Numbered from the stretch's first letter, positions 1 to 8,378 are shown. The stretch: 64,000 nucleotides of DNA from Fundicoccus sp052116145 (GCF_052116145.1 NZ_JBQKLQ010000002.1:248001-312000); one strand, 5' to 3'. The notes: generated by a model not told the origin, from the letters alone. Program-made: numbers and translations.

Positions 1-749
1 TAACTAGCTTAGGACAAGATGTTTTACCACTTTTTCGTCAATTGGCCACAGTCGAATCACAAATCATTGACCATTCAATGAGAATCACAGATAAAACCGA
101 ATTGGTTCTGGGAGCGAGTCATACTTATATTGAATTTTTTGATTCCCTCTTCGAGCTAGAGTTTAATGAACAACATCCTAATATCAAGACTAGTTTGATG
201 ATCAATGGTTGCGAACAACTATTGCCTATGATTATAGAAGATAAACTTGATTTCGCACTTATTACAGCACCCCTGACCGACCCCAATTTAGAAGCTTACA
301 CCTTTGGTGAGTTTGATATTTACTTGTTATGTCATCCAGAGCATCCACTAGCTGAACAGACTGTCACCTTACAAGATATTTACAATGAAGCCTTGATTTT
401 GAGAGAATCAGACTCATGTATTATTAAATGTATCAATATGTATTTAGAAAGTAACAACAGCAAAATCCAAGAGTTTTCAAACATTTCAATTAATTGCAGT
501 AATAAACTAATAAAGCAACGCCTAAAAGCCAATCACGGAATTGCTTTCTTATTCGATATCGTCGTTGAAGAAGAATTAAAAAATCAAGATCTGAAACGAA
601 TCTATCTTGAAAATGATATCGAACCTGCCCCTATTTCCTTAGTTAAAGCCAAGGATAAAGCTTTGAGTAATGCTGATTACACATTTATTGAATACATTGC
701 TAATTGTTACGAAGAGCATTCTTTCTTAGAACCAGTTGGTCTTTTCTAG
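1..749 (+). CDS. LysR-family transcriptional regulator, C-terminal part (5' end outside window)
   Basis: The open frame enters from the left edge (reading frame from base 3) and ends at the TAG at 747-749, so any start inside the window is artificial. The first residues (SLGQDVLPLFRQLATVESQI) look like the linker helix that follows the winged helix-turn-helix in LysR regulators. The rest looks like the periplasmic-binding-like effector domain, with a typical EDKLDFALITAPL stretch around residue 80 of the visible part. The DNA-binding domain is not in the window, so neither ligand nor target can be named. It is followed by a GC-rich hairpin and no co-directional gene, so it probably ends its transcript here. 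Confidence 0.8.
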   Translation, partial: TSLGQDVLPLFRQLATVESQIIDHSMRITDKTELVLGASHTYIEFFDSLFELEFNEQHPNIKTSLMINGCEQLLPMIIEDKLDFALITAPLTDPNLEAYTFGEFDIYLLCHPEHPLAEQTVTLQDIYNEALILRESDSCIIKCINMYLESNNSKIQEFSNISINCSNKLIKQRLKANHGIAFLFDIVVEEELKNQDLKRIYLENDIEPAPISLVKAKDKALSNADYTFIEYIANCYEEHSFLEPVGLF

Positions 750-789
750 AGTTAAACAGGCTCTACCAACAAAACTCAAGACTAAATAA

Positions 790-836
790 GCGCGCCGAAC
801 CCCTTAATGTAAGTGGCTCAGCGCGCATATTTTATA
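790..836 (+). terminator. Probable terminator of the LysR gene
   Basis: The hexamer GCGCGC at 790-795 pairs with GCGCGC at 821-826, extended by GA/TC after one mismatch, and is followed by ATATTTTAT. The T tract is weak, so this is a plausible rather than certain terminator. Confidence 0.5.
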
Positions 837-942
837 TCAATTTTCATTGACGCAAGACTAGTTAAGGATTATCTTTTTTAATCTAGGTTCGATTTGTCAA
901 ATTAAAATAATTATTAAAAAAATTTTATCAATATGCCCCTCA

Positions 943-1938
943 CTATGCAAATAATTCCAATTGCACATTAGGACACGCATAACCTTTTAAAGCACTCGAG
1001 ATATTCTGAGCAATACGTTCAATTACAGGAACAACAACAGAATTCCCTGCTTGTTTATATAAATGAGAAATGGATAAATCTTCTGGAAGTTGAAAATCAT
1101 TTGGGAACCCTTGGGCATTAAAGCATTCTCTCGGAGTTAACTTGCGTATCCCTCTATCCGTTAGAATTAACGGTACATTGTTACCTCCAGTTCCCATATT
1201 AGCAGTTAGTGTCGGCACAACATTACTTTTATTTTCCCGTACATATTTACGTCGCCATTGATACACTGTTTTTTGAGATGTAATTCCTTCCACTAAGTGG
1301 GAATAAAAACTATGTCTATCTTCTGTGTAGTAGAAATAATCGTCTATTTTGTTTTTAAAATCAATGATATCAGTCAATGATGTTTGAAGCTTAATTTTTT
1401 CTGGAAAACTAAAATTCAAATAATCCTCTTTATTACTAAAGCCTACTACATAAATTCGTTCTCGGTTCTGCGGGATGTCTCCATATTCTTTTGCATTCAT
1501 AACTTGATATTTTATATAATAGCCATGGTGAGACAAGGCTTCCTTAATAACCTTAAAAGTGTTGCCATTATCATGCGTCACTAAATTTTTGACGTTCTCT
1601 AAAAAGACTACTCGTGGTCGTTTTTCCTTGATGATTCGTAATGTTTCAAAGAACAGATCTCCACGTTCGTCTTCAAAGCCTCTACGGTAACCTGCAATTG
1701 AGAATGCTTGACATGGAAAACCGGAAAGAAGAATATCAAAATCTGGTAGCTTCGTTTCATCAATGTCTCGAATATCTTCCACTAAGAGTAAATTATCAAA
1801 ATTCTTTCCATATGTCTTCGCAGCATTTACATCAAATTCGTTTGCTAGAATTGTTTCAAAATCACCAGTTTGTTCAAATCCAAGATCTATTCCTCCGATG
1901 CCAGAGAATAAAGATAGTACCTTATACTTCATATTCAT
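943..1938 (-). CDS. DNA (cytosine-5-)-methyltransferase A of the first R-M module
   Basis: 331-residue C5-cytosine methyltransferase. The family motifs are complete and in order: FSGIGGIDLGF (SAM binding, near residue 11), GFPCQ with catalytic Cys76, ENV at 114-116, QNRERI at 157-162, the target-recognition region around YVRENKSNVVPTLTANM (about 230-247), and the closing QAGNSVVVPVI. It is a close paralogue of the gene at 2067-3287 (over half the residues identical by eye) with an almost identical recognition core, so both probably modify the same or closely related sites. That core resembles the one I recall from CCNGG/CCWGG-type enzymes such as M.ScrFI, but specificity cannot be read with certainty. 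Start at 1938 (GGAGG six bases upstream); the ATG at 1932 is possible. Its promoter carries a LexA-like box. Confidence 0.92.
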   Translation of the reverse strand: MNMKYKVLSLFSGIGGIDLGFEQTGDFETILANEFDVNAAKTYGKNFDNLLLVEDIRDIDETKLPDFDILLSGFPCQAFSIAGYRRGFEDERGDLFFETLRIIKEKRPRVVFLENVKNLVTHDNGNTFKVIKEALSHHGYYIKYQVMNAKEYGDIPQNRERIYVVGFSNKEDYLNFSFPEKIKLQTSLTDIIDFKNKIDDYFYYTEDRHSFYSHLVEGITSQKTVYQWRRKYVRENKSNVVPTLTANMGTGGNNVPLILTDRGIRKLTPRECFNAQGFPNDFQLPEDLSISHLYKQAGNSVVVPVIERIAQNISSALKGYACPNVQLELFA

Positions 1939-1946
1939 CTTCCTCC

Positions 1947-1988
1947 ATTATATTTTCCAACACCATTATATTTTCCAACACCATTATA
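1947..1988 (-). repeat. 18-bp tandem repeat carrying three TATAAT motifs
   Basis: On the minus strand the unit TATAATGGTGTTGGAAAA occurs twice in tandem and begins a third time. TATAAT therefore appears at 1983-1988, 1965-1970 and 1947-1952, just ahead of the methyltransferase A start. The outermost copy is the -10 of the promoter at 1983-2011; the inner two lie in the leader. Confidence 0.8.
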
Positions 1989-2011
1989 CCGAACGTACGT
2001 TCCCCTTTCAA
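1983..2011 (-). promoter_or_regulatory. Methyltransferase A promoter with LexA-like operator
   Basis: Minus strand TTGAAA (2006-2011), a 17-base spacer, then TATAAT (1983-1988). The spacer holds the perfect palindrome GAACGTACGTTC at 1991-2002. It fits the Gram-positive LexA/DinR box GAAC-N4-GTTC. Binding by LexA is inferred from the match and its position between -35 and -10. Confidence 0.65.
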
Positions 2012-2032
2012 GTAGTTTGGTTCTTTTTATGC

Positions 2033-2060
2033 AAAAAAGCCCTAAGGTTACTTAGGACTT
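2033..2060 (-). terminator. Terminator of methyltransferase B
   Basis: On the minus strand AAGTCCTAAG pairs with CTTAGGGCTT around a TAAC loop and runs into TTTT. It lies just past the stop of the 2067-3287 gene and before the promoter of methyltransferase A, so the two methyltransferases have separable transcripts. Confidence 0.75.
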
Positions 2061-2066
2061 AATTTC

Positions 2067-3287
2067 TTATAAAGTAATAATTGAATAAAATATCATAGAT
2101 TTTCTTTTTTTTACTAATTCTTTATAGTCCACATCATTGAGCAGTGGAATCTGTTCCTCATTACTTTCTAGTATACTTTTAATATCTTCCAAACTATTGG
2201 CATAAGAATGAATATAACTTTCACCTGAGTTATTTCCTTCATTTTTTGTATACATTAAGGCGTATTTATAATCTTGAGTAATTAGTTGATCATCTTCAAT
2301 CTGCGTTTGGTTCAGCACCTCTGAAATGTTATCTGCTATTCTTCTAATAACAGGAACGACCACACTATTTCCCGCTTGCTTATATAAATGTGACATTGCC
2401 AAATCTGGTAATTCATAATCTCTTGGATAACCTTGAGCATTAAAGGTTTCTCGGGGTGTGAGTTTGCGAATACCGTTTTCAGTATAGATTATTGGAACGT
2501 TGTGTCCGCCTGTTCCCATATTGGCTGTTAAAGTAGGCACAACACCTGACTTATTCTCGCGAACATACTGGCGACGCCATTGATAAACAGAATCATAGGA
2601 TTTGACTGATTCCTCGATTTTATCATAGAAAGGTTGCTTTCCTTCACGATAATAGTACTTCTCATCCTCTATGGATTGATAATTTATAATATCTTTTAAA
2701 GTCGATGTCATTTCCACTGGTTCGGGAAATTCGAAAGCATCATAAGCTGGCTTATCTCTAAACCCTACAATATATATACGTTCTCTATTTTGTGGAATAT
2801 TCCCATAATCTTTACCATTGAGTACTTTCCATTTTATATAGTAATCATTCGCTACAAGTGACTCGCGAATGACTTTAAAAGTGTTTCCGTGATCATGAGT
2901 TACCATGTTCTTCACATTCTCAATAAAGATTACTTTTGGCTGTTTTTCTTTAATGACTCGAAGCATTTCAAAGAATAAATCCCCACGTTCGTCCTCAAAA
3001 CCTTTACGATAACCTGCAATACTGAATGCCTGACAAGGAAATCCTCCGGTAATAACATCGACATAAGGGACTTCTACAGCCTCTACATCGTGAATATCCC
3101 GCACATCTAAGAATACATCCGGAAAGTTCATTTGATAAGTAATGTGTGCATTCTTATCAACTTCGTTAGCATATACGACTCTGAACTCACTAGTCTGTTC
3201 AAAACCTAGCTCAATTCCACCTACACCAGCAAAAAAAGATGCAACAGTGTGTTCTTTCATTGATGTGGAACTTACAGATTTTTGCAT
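2067..3287 (-). CDS. DNA (cytosine-5-)-methyltransferase B of the first R-M module
   Basis: 406-residue C5-cytosine methyltransferase with FFAGVGGIELGF, GGFPCQ (catalytic Cys85), IENV, QNRERI, and a recognition core YVRENKSGVVPTLTANM nearly identical to that of methyltransferase A. After the final QAGNSVVVPVI motif it carries an extra tail of about 80 residues, rich in charged residues and absent from the paralogue. The tail's role is unknown. Start ATG at 3287 with AGAGGAG upstream. It lies 101 bp downstream of the candidate endonuclease on the same strand. Pairs of m5C methyltransferases for one endonuclease are known (ScrFI, LlaJI), so the pair may serve one site or two strands of an asymmetric site. 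Confidence 0.92.
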   Translation of the reverse strand: MQKSVSSTSMKEHTVASFFAGVGGIELGFEQTSEFRVVYANEVDKNAHITYQMNFPDVFLDVRDIHDVEAVEVPYVDVITGGFPCQAFSIAGYRKGFEDERGDLFFEMLRVIKEKQPKVIFIENVKNMVTHDHGNTFKVIRESLVANDYYIKWKVLNGKDYGNIPQNRERIYIVGFRDKPAYDAFEFPEPVEMTSTLKDIINYQSIEDEKYYYREGKQPFYDKIEESVKSYDSVYQWRRQYVRENKSGVVPTLTANMGTGGHNVPIIYTENGIRKLTPRETFNAQGYPRDYELPDLAMSHLYKQAGNSVVVPVIRRIADNISEVLNQTQIEDDQLITQDYKYALMYTKNEGNNSGESYIHSYANSLEDIKSILESNEEQIPLLNDVDYKELVKKRKSMIFYSIITL

Positions 3288-3328
3288 ATTGCCCTCTCCT
3301 CTTTCAATTTTTTTGTTTTAAAGTACTT

Positions 3329-3338
3329 AGTATAACAT
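3329..3338 (-). promoter_or_regulatory. Possible extended -10 promoter of methyltransferase B
   Basis: Minus strand TGTTATACT gives an extended -10 (TGnTATACT) about 40 bases upstream of the start. No good -35 is visible. Confidence 0.4.
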
Positions 3339-3388
3339 AACCATAAAAAAAACAGTCCAGTTTTATTTGGCTACTTTTAGAAATATAT

Positions 3389-4993
3389 TTAAGACTGATT
3401 TGCTACCCAACCAATGGCATCTTCCGGCGGAGTATCTGTATCAATCCAAATAAACTCTATCCCAATCTCTTCTATAGGTGGCTCATACTTACTTAAACGA
3501 ATTGCATTAATGCCAATTTCTTCTAATCGTTTAGCCGTTAAGGGCTCTCTAGGTTCTAACTGAAACACGCCTCTTAATATCCATTCCCCAAGTATATCTT
3601 GTCGTTCGATTGATTGAATTGCTTTCCCATTATCTTGGTTGATATAAGACTCAATAATTTCTCCAGAGGCTAAAAACTTCATTTTAAACGAGCGCTCTTC
3701 TTTAGGTAAGGATAATTTATTTCCTTCCTCAAAACTTCCAATGTTTTTGCCAAAAAAATCAGGATTATTTAGATGAAATTCTTTCGAGTTAGGAATAGGA
3801 ATATACATTTCACTTTCGGGTCTAAAGACCATGGTTTCAACTTCTTTAAGTAGACTTGGATTATTCAACTCTTTAATATACGCAACTAATTCTTCACGCA
3901 ATGTCTTTGCTTCTTCCCGTTCATCATCAGTACTTCTAATTGGTAATAAGATATTTTCAAGTGCGTTTACAGTCTTTCTCATCGCATTACTTGAAATCAG
4001 TTCCCCATAAATCTCTTTAATTTTTGCAATTCTTTTTTCTCTATACTGATTTTTTCTTGCTAATTTAGATGCGCCTGCAAAACCATTAAAGCCAGAACTT
4101 TTCTCTATTTCACCATCTTGATTTGCTATCATCCATGATACTGTTTTTGAAATTATTGGCCCTTTTACATGTTCTGTATCACTCAGTAAATGTAAGTTTT
4201 CGAATAGATAGAATGGGTCTTTCACGTATTCAACGTCCCATGTATCAAGGATGATTTCTTTATTACGAAATGACATATACAACTGACTATCCGCAGAAGT
4301 GTATTTATACTGATGCTGTCCATCCGAAAATTTAAAATTCGTTGGCGTTCGTTTGTTCGTGGAACCAATTATTTCAATATTGTCTATTTCAATAGGTAAG
4401 TAAGCAATCTCACCTACAAATATTTTGGGTGCTTCATTTCTTCCAGATGGCATCAATACATGATAGATAGCTTCTACCTTGGTATCATCGACCTCAAATC
4501 CTCTGATTTGCTCCGTAGAGGAAGCAATTCGTGTGTTCCTTAATGTTGATATGCGACGAGCTAATTCTAAGTATAAAGGCTCATTTATCCCATCCGCGTC
4601 TTCTTTTGTATCAACACTATCAGCATTTCGCTTGATTTGACTTAATGTTTCTTCCCAATTTTCTGATGTGCTACTACTCTTAAACTGAGCAATTTTTTGG
4701 TCCCCCGAATTGAAGCCAAAAGATTTAATTCCAACTAGGTACTTTTGATATTCATTCAAGACTAACGACACATCATAGGACGTATTCGCGATATCCTCTG
4801 CCATCGCTCCGAATGATTTTTGAAAGACGGTTTCTTGAAATTTTGAATTCACAATAGGTGCTATTGATGAATTCAAAATACTTTCACTTTCTAAGTCCTC
4901 ACTTTTCTGAGAAAAAGCTTCACTTAAACTAGCAAAATTAGTAATCAATGCTTTATATTTCAGCTTATTTTCTGGCTCTAGGTCCATCCACAC
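3389..4993 (-). CDS. Probable type II restriction endonuclease (first R-M module)
   Basis: 534-residue soluble protein directly upstream of two m5C methyltransferases on the same strand, which is the main ground for calling it the endonuclease. Residues about 393-534 resemble the B3-like DNA-binding domain of NgoFVII-type endonucleases: YIPIPNSKEFH, NGKAIQS, ILGEWILRGV and AKRLEEIGI. The PLD HxK(x4)D motif of that family is not present. A possible PD-(D/E)xK-like core lies earlier (E66, YDVSL with D74, GDQKIAQFK with Q103 and K105). The nuclease assignment is inference and the specificity is unknown. The start is GTG at 4993, placed seven bases after GAGGTGA; an ATG six bases further in is possible. 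No controller (C) protein is visible. Confidence 0.6.
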   Translation of the reverse strand: MWMDLEPENKLKYKALITNFASLSEAFSQKSEDLESESILNSSIAPIVNSKFQETVFQKSFGAMAEDIANTSYDVSLVLNEYQKYLVGIKSFGFNSGDQKIAQFKSSSTSENWEETLSQIKRNADSVDTKEDADGINEPLYLELARRISTLRNTRIASSTEQIRGFEVDDTKVEAIYHVLMPSGRNEAPKIFVGEIAYLPIEIDNIEIIGSTNKRTPTNFKFSDGQHQYKYTSADSQLYMSFRNKEIILDTWDVEYVKDPFYLFENLHLLSDTEHVKGPIISKTVSWMIANQDGEIEKSSGFNGFAGASKLARKNQYREKRIAKIKEIYGELISSNAMRKTVNALENILLPIRSTDDEREEAKTLREELVAYIKELNNPSLLKEVETMVFRPESEMYIPIPNSKEFHLNNPDFFGKNIGSFEEGNKLSLPKEERSFKMKFLASGEIIESYINQDNGKAIQSIERQDILGEWILRGVFQLEPREPLTAKRLEEIGINAIRLSKYEPPIEEIGIEFIWIDTDTPPEDAIGWVANQS

Positions 4994-5259
4994 TGAATCT
5001 CACCTCTTCATATTGATAATCATTCATCTTTTATCTATATTATAGCGAATTCTTAGCTAATTTGTAGCTTATATCTCTTGGAAAAATTTGACTTACTATT
5101 ATTATCTATAAAGTCTCTGCAACAATATTAAAACACTAAGACCTTCTGATCATTTCTTAGTTTTCAAAACTATACAAATCAAAATCTATATACCATAATT
5201 TGTTACGCATGATACAATTAAAGTAGTTAATTTAAAATCTCTATTAAAGGAGGTCCCAA
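4994..5259. promoter_or_regulatory. Divergent intergenic region between the two R-M modules
   Basis: AT-rich spacer serving two divergent endonuclease genes. For the plus-strand gene an extended -10 TGATACAAT ends at 5218 with no clear -35. One GATC lies at 5148-5151. A weak inverted repeat CTAAG...CTTAG spans about 5136-5160. No gene is seen. Confidence 0.4.
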
Positions 5260-6630
5260 ATGAATTACCAATCAATTGATGAATTGTTAGCTATCGCAAA
5301 AGGCGCTGAAGGTAAACATTTTGATGAATTCGATGTTAAAGGAAGGCTATCTTCAACAGGAAACAAAGGTGGTCTTGGACAAATTATCGAAGAAGGTTTA
5401 TTTGGTTATGAAATTAATTCTGATAGTGAAGCTGACTTTGGAGAATTAGGTGTAGAACTCAAAGTTACACCCGTTAAAATAAATAAAAATAAAACACTAT
5501 CCGCAAAAGAACGTTTAGTATTGAATATCATCAACTATATGAAGGAAGTTGACTATACTTTTGAAACTTCATCCTTTTGGAAGAAAAACGAAAATCTGCT
5601 GATTATGTTTTATCTTTGGGAACAGGCGGTTAATCGCAAAGATTATAAAATATTAAAATCTGTATTGTTTACTTATCCTGCAGAAGATCTAGAAATTATA
5701 AAACAGGATTGGCAAATTATTGTAGATAAGATCCGAGCTGGCAAAGCCGAAGAAATCTCTGAAGCAGACACCATGTATTTAGGTGCTTGTACAAAAGGCG
5801 CTTCAAAGAATTCTCTAAGATCACAGCCCTATTCTAAAATTCCAGCAATGCAAAGAGCATTTTCTCTTAAACAATCTTACATGACCTCTATAGCTAGAAA
5901 ATATTTAGATAAAGATAAAGTAGTTTCTTTCACTTCAAAACAAGAATTACAAGAGAAATCATTGGAGGATATTCTTAAAGAACGTTTTGAACCCTATATT
6001 GGATTGAGTGTACAAGAAATCAGTAACAAAATCGATTACGTTATTAATCCATCCAACAAATCGACTATCGCTAATATGATTAGTTACATGTTAGGAATCA
6101 AAGGCACCAAGCTAGACGATATTGAAGAGTTTGCGAAAGCAAACATTCAGTTCAAAACAATTCGTTTAGAACCTAATGGAAAACCCAAAGAAAGTATGTC
6201 TTTTGAGAATGTTGACTTCAACAGATGGTTACTAGACTCATTCGAAGACTCTCAATTCTATGAACGTTTCGAACAAACTAAATTTCTTTTTATCGTATTT
6301 GAATATCGTACGCCTTATACTAAAGGCCTTGATAGAACAGCTTATTTCAAAAAAATTGTTTTATGGAATATGCCGGAGGCAACGATTCAAAATGAATTGA
6401 AACAAATGTGGTCAGAAGGTAGATATGTATTGCAGAATGGAGTAAAATTAGTTCCTACCAAACGAGGCATGTCAAATAATTTACCTAAAGCAACTGATAA
6501 TCCAGTAACTCATATTAGACCTAAGGCAACTAATGCAAAAGACAAAGTAAAATTACCTGATGGACAAATGATTACCAAGCAATGTTATTGGTTAGATAGA
6601 AATTATATTGCTGAAATTGTAAAAAATTAG
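5260..6630 (+). CDS. Sau3AI/MutH-family type II restriction endonuclease (likely GATC)
   Basis: 456-residue endonuclease of the Sau3AI family. The N-terminal third has the MutH-type active site: EADFGELGVELKV, with D59, E66 and K68 spaced as D-x6-E-x-K, preceded by GGLGQIIEEGLFGY. The C-terminal half (about 220-456) corresponds to the second, structurally related non-catalytic domain of Sau3AI. Family members cut at GATC. The start ATG follows AAAGGAGG. A methyltransferase of the matching M.Sau3AI type lies 79 bp downstream, separated by an intrinsic terminator, so the pair forms a complete type II R-M system. Specificity is inferred from family membership. Confidence 0.9.
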   Translation: MNYQSIDELLAIAKGAEGKHFDEFDVKGRLSSTGNKGGLGQIIEEGLFGYEINSDSEADFGELGVELKVTPVKINKNKTLSAKERLVLNIINYMKEVDYTFETSSFWKKNENLLIMFYLWEQAVNRKDYKILKSVLFTYPAEDLEIIKQDWQIIVDKIRAGKAEEISEADTMYLGACTKGASKNSLRSQPYSKIPAMQRAFSLKQSYMTSIARKYLDKDKVVSFTSKQELQEKSLEDILKERFEPYIGLSVQEISNKIDYVINPSNKSTIANMISYMLGIKGTKLDDIEEFAKANIQFKTIRLEPNGKPKESMSFENVDFNRWLLDSFEDSQFYERFEQTKFLFIVFEYRTPYTKGLDRTAYFKKIVLWNMPEATIQNELKQMWSEGRYVLQNGVKLVPTKRGMSNNLPKATDNPVTHIRPKATNAKDKVKLPDGQMITKQCYWLDRNYIAEIVKN

Positions 6631-6655
6631 ATCAAGCAAAGTGCTTGATCTTTTT
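6630..6655 (+). terminator. Terminator whose stem is built from GATC sites
   Basis: GATCAAGC (6630-6637) pairs perfectly with GCTTGATC (6643-6650) around AAAGT and is followed by TTTTT. It overlaps the last base of the endonuclease stop codon. Both arms contain GATC, the likely recognition site of this system. Confidence 0.85.
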
Positions 6656-6690
6656 AATGGAATAATATATAATATACGAAAGTATGTTCG
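6645..6690 (+). promoter_or_regulatory. Methyltransferase promoter: GATC in the -35, LexA-like box at the start point
   Basis: TTGATC (6645-6650), a 17-base spacer, then TATAAT (6668-6673) upstream of the ATG at 6710. The -35 is the distal arm of the endonuclease terminator and contains GATC. CGAAAGTATGTTCG (6677-6690) overlaps the expected transcription start and differs from GAAC-N4-GTTC at one core base. Confidence 0.65.
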
Positions 6691-6709
6691 TAGAGAGGGA
6701 TAATATGTA

Positions 6710-8011
6710 ATGAAAATTTTTTCAATGTTTGATGGTGTTGGCGGGTTCACCATTGGTTTTAATAACTCTGATAGTGAATTTTTCCAAACGACTTATTCAA
6801 ACCAATATGAGCCCTCAAAAAAATCACAAGATGCATATGAGGTTGGGTTGTACCGATTTCCAGAAATGGAGCATATTCCAACAGATGTTGCACTAATTCC
6901 TAATGAGAAATTCGAAGAGATGCGTGATAATGGTGTTAATATGATTGTCGGAGGATTTCCCTGCCAGGACTATTCTGTTGCTCGCAGTAAGAAAAACGAA
7001 TTAGGTATTGAAGGTAAAAAGGGAGTTTTATTCTGGGAAATTATTCGCGCAACTGAAATTATCAAGCCTGAATATTTAGTTTTAGAAAATGTTGATCGTC
7101 TGTTAAAAGCTCCTTCTAGTCAACGAGGTCGTGATTTTGCTGTTATGTTAGCCTCATTTAATGAATTGGGTTATTCAGTTGAATGGCGTGTGATAAATGC
7201 TGCTGAATACGGCAGAGCGCAAAGACGTCGTCGCGTATTCTTCTTCGTTTACCGAAATGATACAAACTGGGCTAAAAAAATCGATTCACAATTTGAAAAT
7301 AATTCTTCAGAAAATCTTTTAGGCATAAGAGATTTTGAGCAATATCGAAACTACATATTTAACGATGGTTTATTTGCTAGACAATTTCCTATTAAGGAAT
7401 CAGAGGTAAAAGACAGAACGAAATTTAACCAGTTAGCTAAAGATATAAAAGAGGTATCTGACGAATTTAATGATGGTAAGTTCTGGAATACAGGTGTTAT
7501 GCGTCACGGCTATTACTATTCTGCAGACACAGAACCAATTGGAAATGAAATCCCTATTACGTTACGTGAGATTATAGTTCCGGAAAGTGAAGTTCCAGAA
7601 AAATACTATATTGAAGGTGAAAAATTAGCTAAATTTGAGTACCTACGCGGACCTAAACGTATCGAAAGAACTTCATTAGAAGGACATTCATACATTTATT
7701 CAGAAGGTGGTATGAGCCCTACCGATGATTTAAATTTACCTGGCAGAACAATGTTAACTTCAGAAGGTACAGTAAACCGTTCTACACATTTATTAAAAAT
7801 AAATGGTCGTTATCGATTAATCACACCAATTGAAGCTGAACGTTTACAAGATTTTCCTGATGACTGGACGAAGTATAAGCAGTTGGAAACTGGTGAAGTG
7901 GTCGAAGTCGGAGAACGTATGAGAATGTTTTTCATGGGTAATGCTTTAGTCACTGGGATTGTTAAACGCATTGGTGATGAATTGAAAGTGATTGTATTAG
8001 AGAACAAATAG
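6710..8011 (+). CDS. DNA (cytosine-5-)-methyltransferase, M.Sau3AI type (likely GATC)
   Basis: 433-residue C5-cytosine methyltransferase: FSMFDGVGGF, GGFPCQDYSV (catalytic Cys85), LENVDRLL (ENV at 126-128), QRRRRVFFF at 171-179, and C-terminal MFFMGNALV. The sequence EYGRAQRRRR and the long insert before the C-terminal motif match the M.Sau3AI branch rather than the Dcm-like branch of the two paralogues upstream. Its role is to protect GATC sites against the adjacent endonuclease. It has its own promoter, separated from the endonuclease by a terminator, which would let modification be expressed independently of restriction. A strong bidirectional hairpin follows. Confidence 0.92.
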   Translation: MKIFSMFDGVGGFTIGFNNSDSEFFQTTYSNQYEPSKKSQDAYEVGLYRFPEMEHIPTDVALIPNEKFEEMRDNGVNMIVGGFPCQDYSVARSKKNELGIEGKKGVLFWEIIRATEIIKPEYLVLENVDRLLKAPSSQRGRDFAVMLASFNELGYSVEWRVINAAEYGRAQRRRRVFFFVYRNDTNWAKKIDSQFENNSSENLLGIRDFEQYRNYIFNDGLFARQFPIKESEVKDRTKFNQLAKDIKEVSDEFNDGKFWNTGVMRHGYYYSADTEPIGNEIPITLREIIVPESEVPEKYYIEGEKLAKFEYLRGPKRIERTSLEGHSYIYSEGGMSPTDDLNLPGRTMLTSEGTVNRSTHLLKINGRYRLITPIEAERLQDFPDDWTKYKQLETGEVVEVGERMRMFFMGNALVTGIVKRIGDELKVIVLENK

Positions 8012-8058
8012 CTTCAATTAAACAAATCTATAAGTATGAATTATATAATTAAAAGCTG

Positions 8059-8110
8059 AAAAATAGAGTTTCTGCATCCATTAATTTGGGATTGCAGAAA
8101 CTCTATTTTT
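8059..8110. terminator. Strong bidirectional terminator after the GATC system
   Basis: AAAATAGAGTTTCTGCA (from 8059) pairs with TGCAGAAACTCTATTTT (to 8109), with A-rich and T-rich flanks so it can work in both directions. Confidence 0.85.
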
Positions 8111-8210
8111 CATGCCTCGATGTTTTCGACTAAGCCCCTACTTTAAACGAAACATGACATATTATTATTACAATATAATTTAACCCTTTAAATTCTACCA
8201 ACTTAACATT

Positions 8211-8378
8211 CTATATATTTCCTAAGTTTCTAAATACGGCGGTGAGAGTTCCAATTCTGCGGACTTTAGCACCATATACTTCTATCCGTTAAATTGCAGC
8301 ATCCACCCAATGTTTCATTACTCCATCAAGCTTCTTATAATCCTTGCTTGCCTCTTGCCCAAAAGATATCTCTACCAT
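8211..8378 (-). pseudogene. Decayed RelE/ParE-type toxin
   Basis: A minus-strand frame opens with ATG overlapping the antitoxin stop (TAATG), encodes MVEISFGQEASKDYKKLDG, and stops at an ochre codon (8289-8291). It then continues in the same frame for 25 more residues to 8211. The opening resembles RelE/ParE toxins of the type with a KDYKKLD helix. The total is too short and the active-site end is missing, so it is dead. Confidence 0.5.

Noticed and set aside
1641..2062. Plus-strand open frames of 99-124 codons over the methyltransferase A start
   Set aside because: They are antisense to a gene with complete catalytic motifs, have no ribosome binding site and low-complexity translations.
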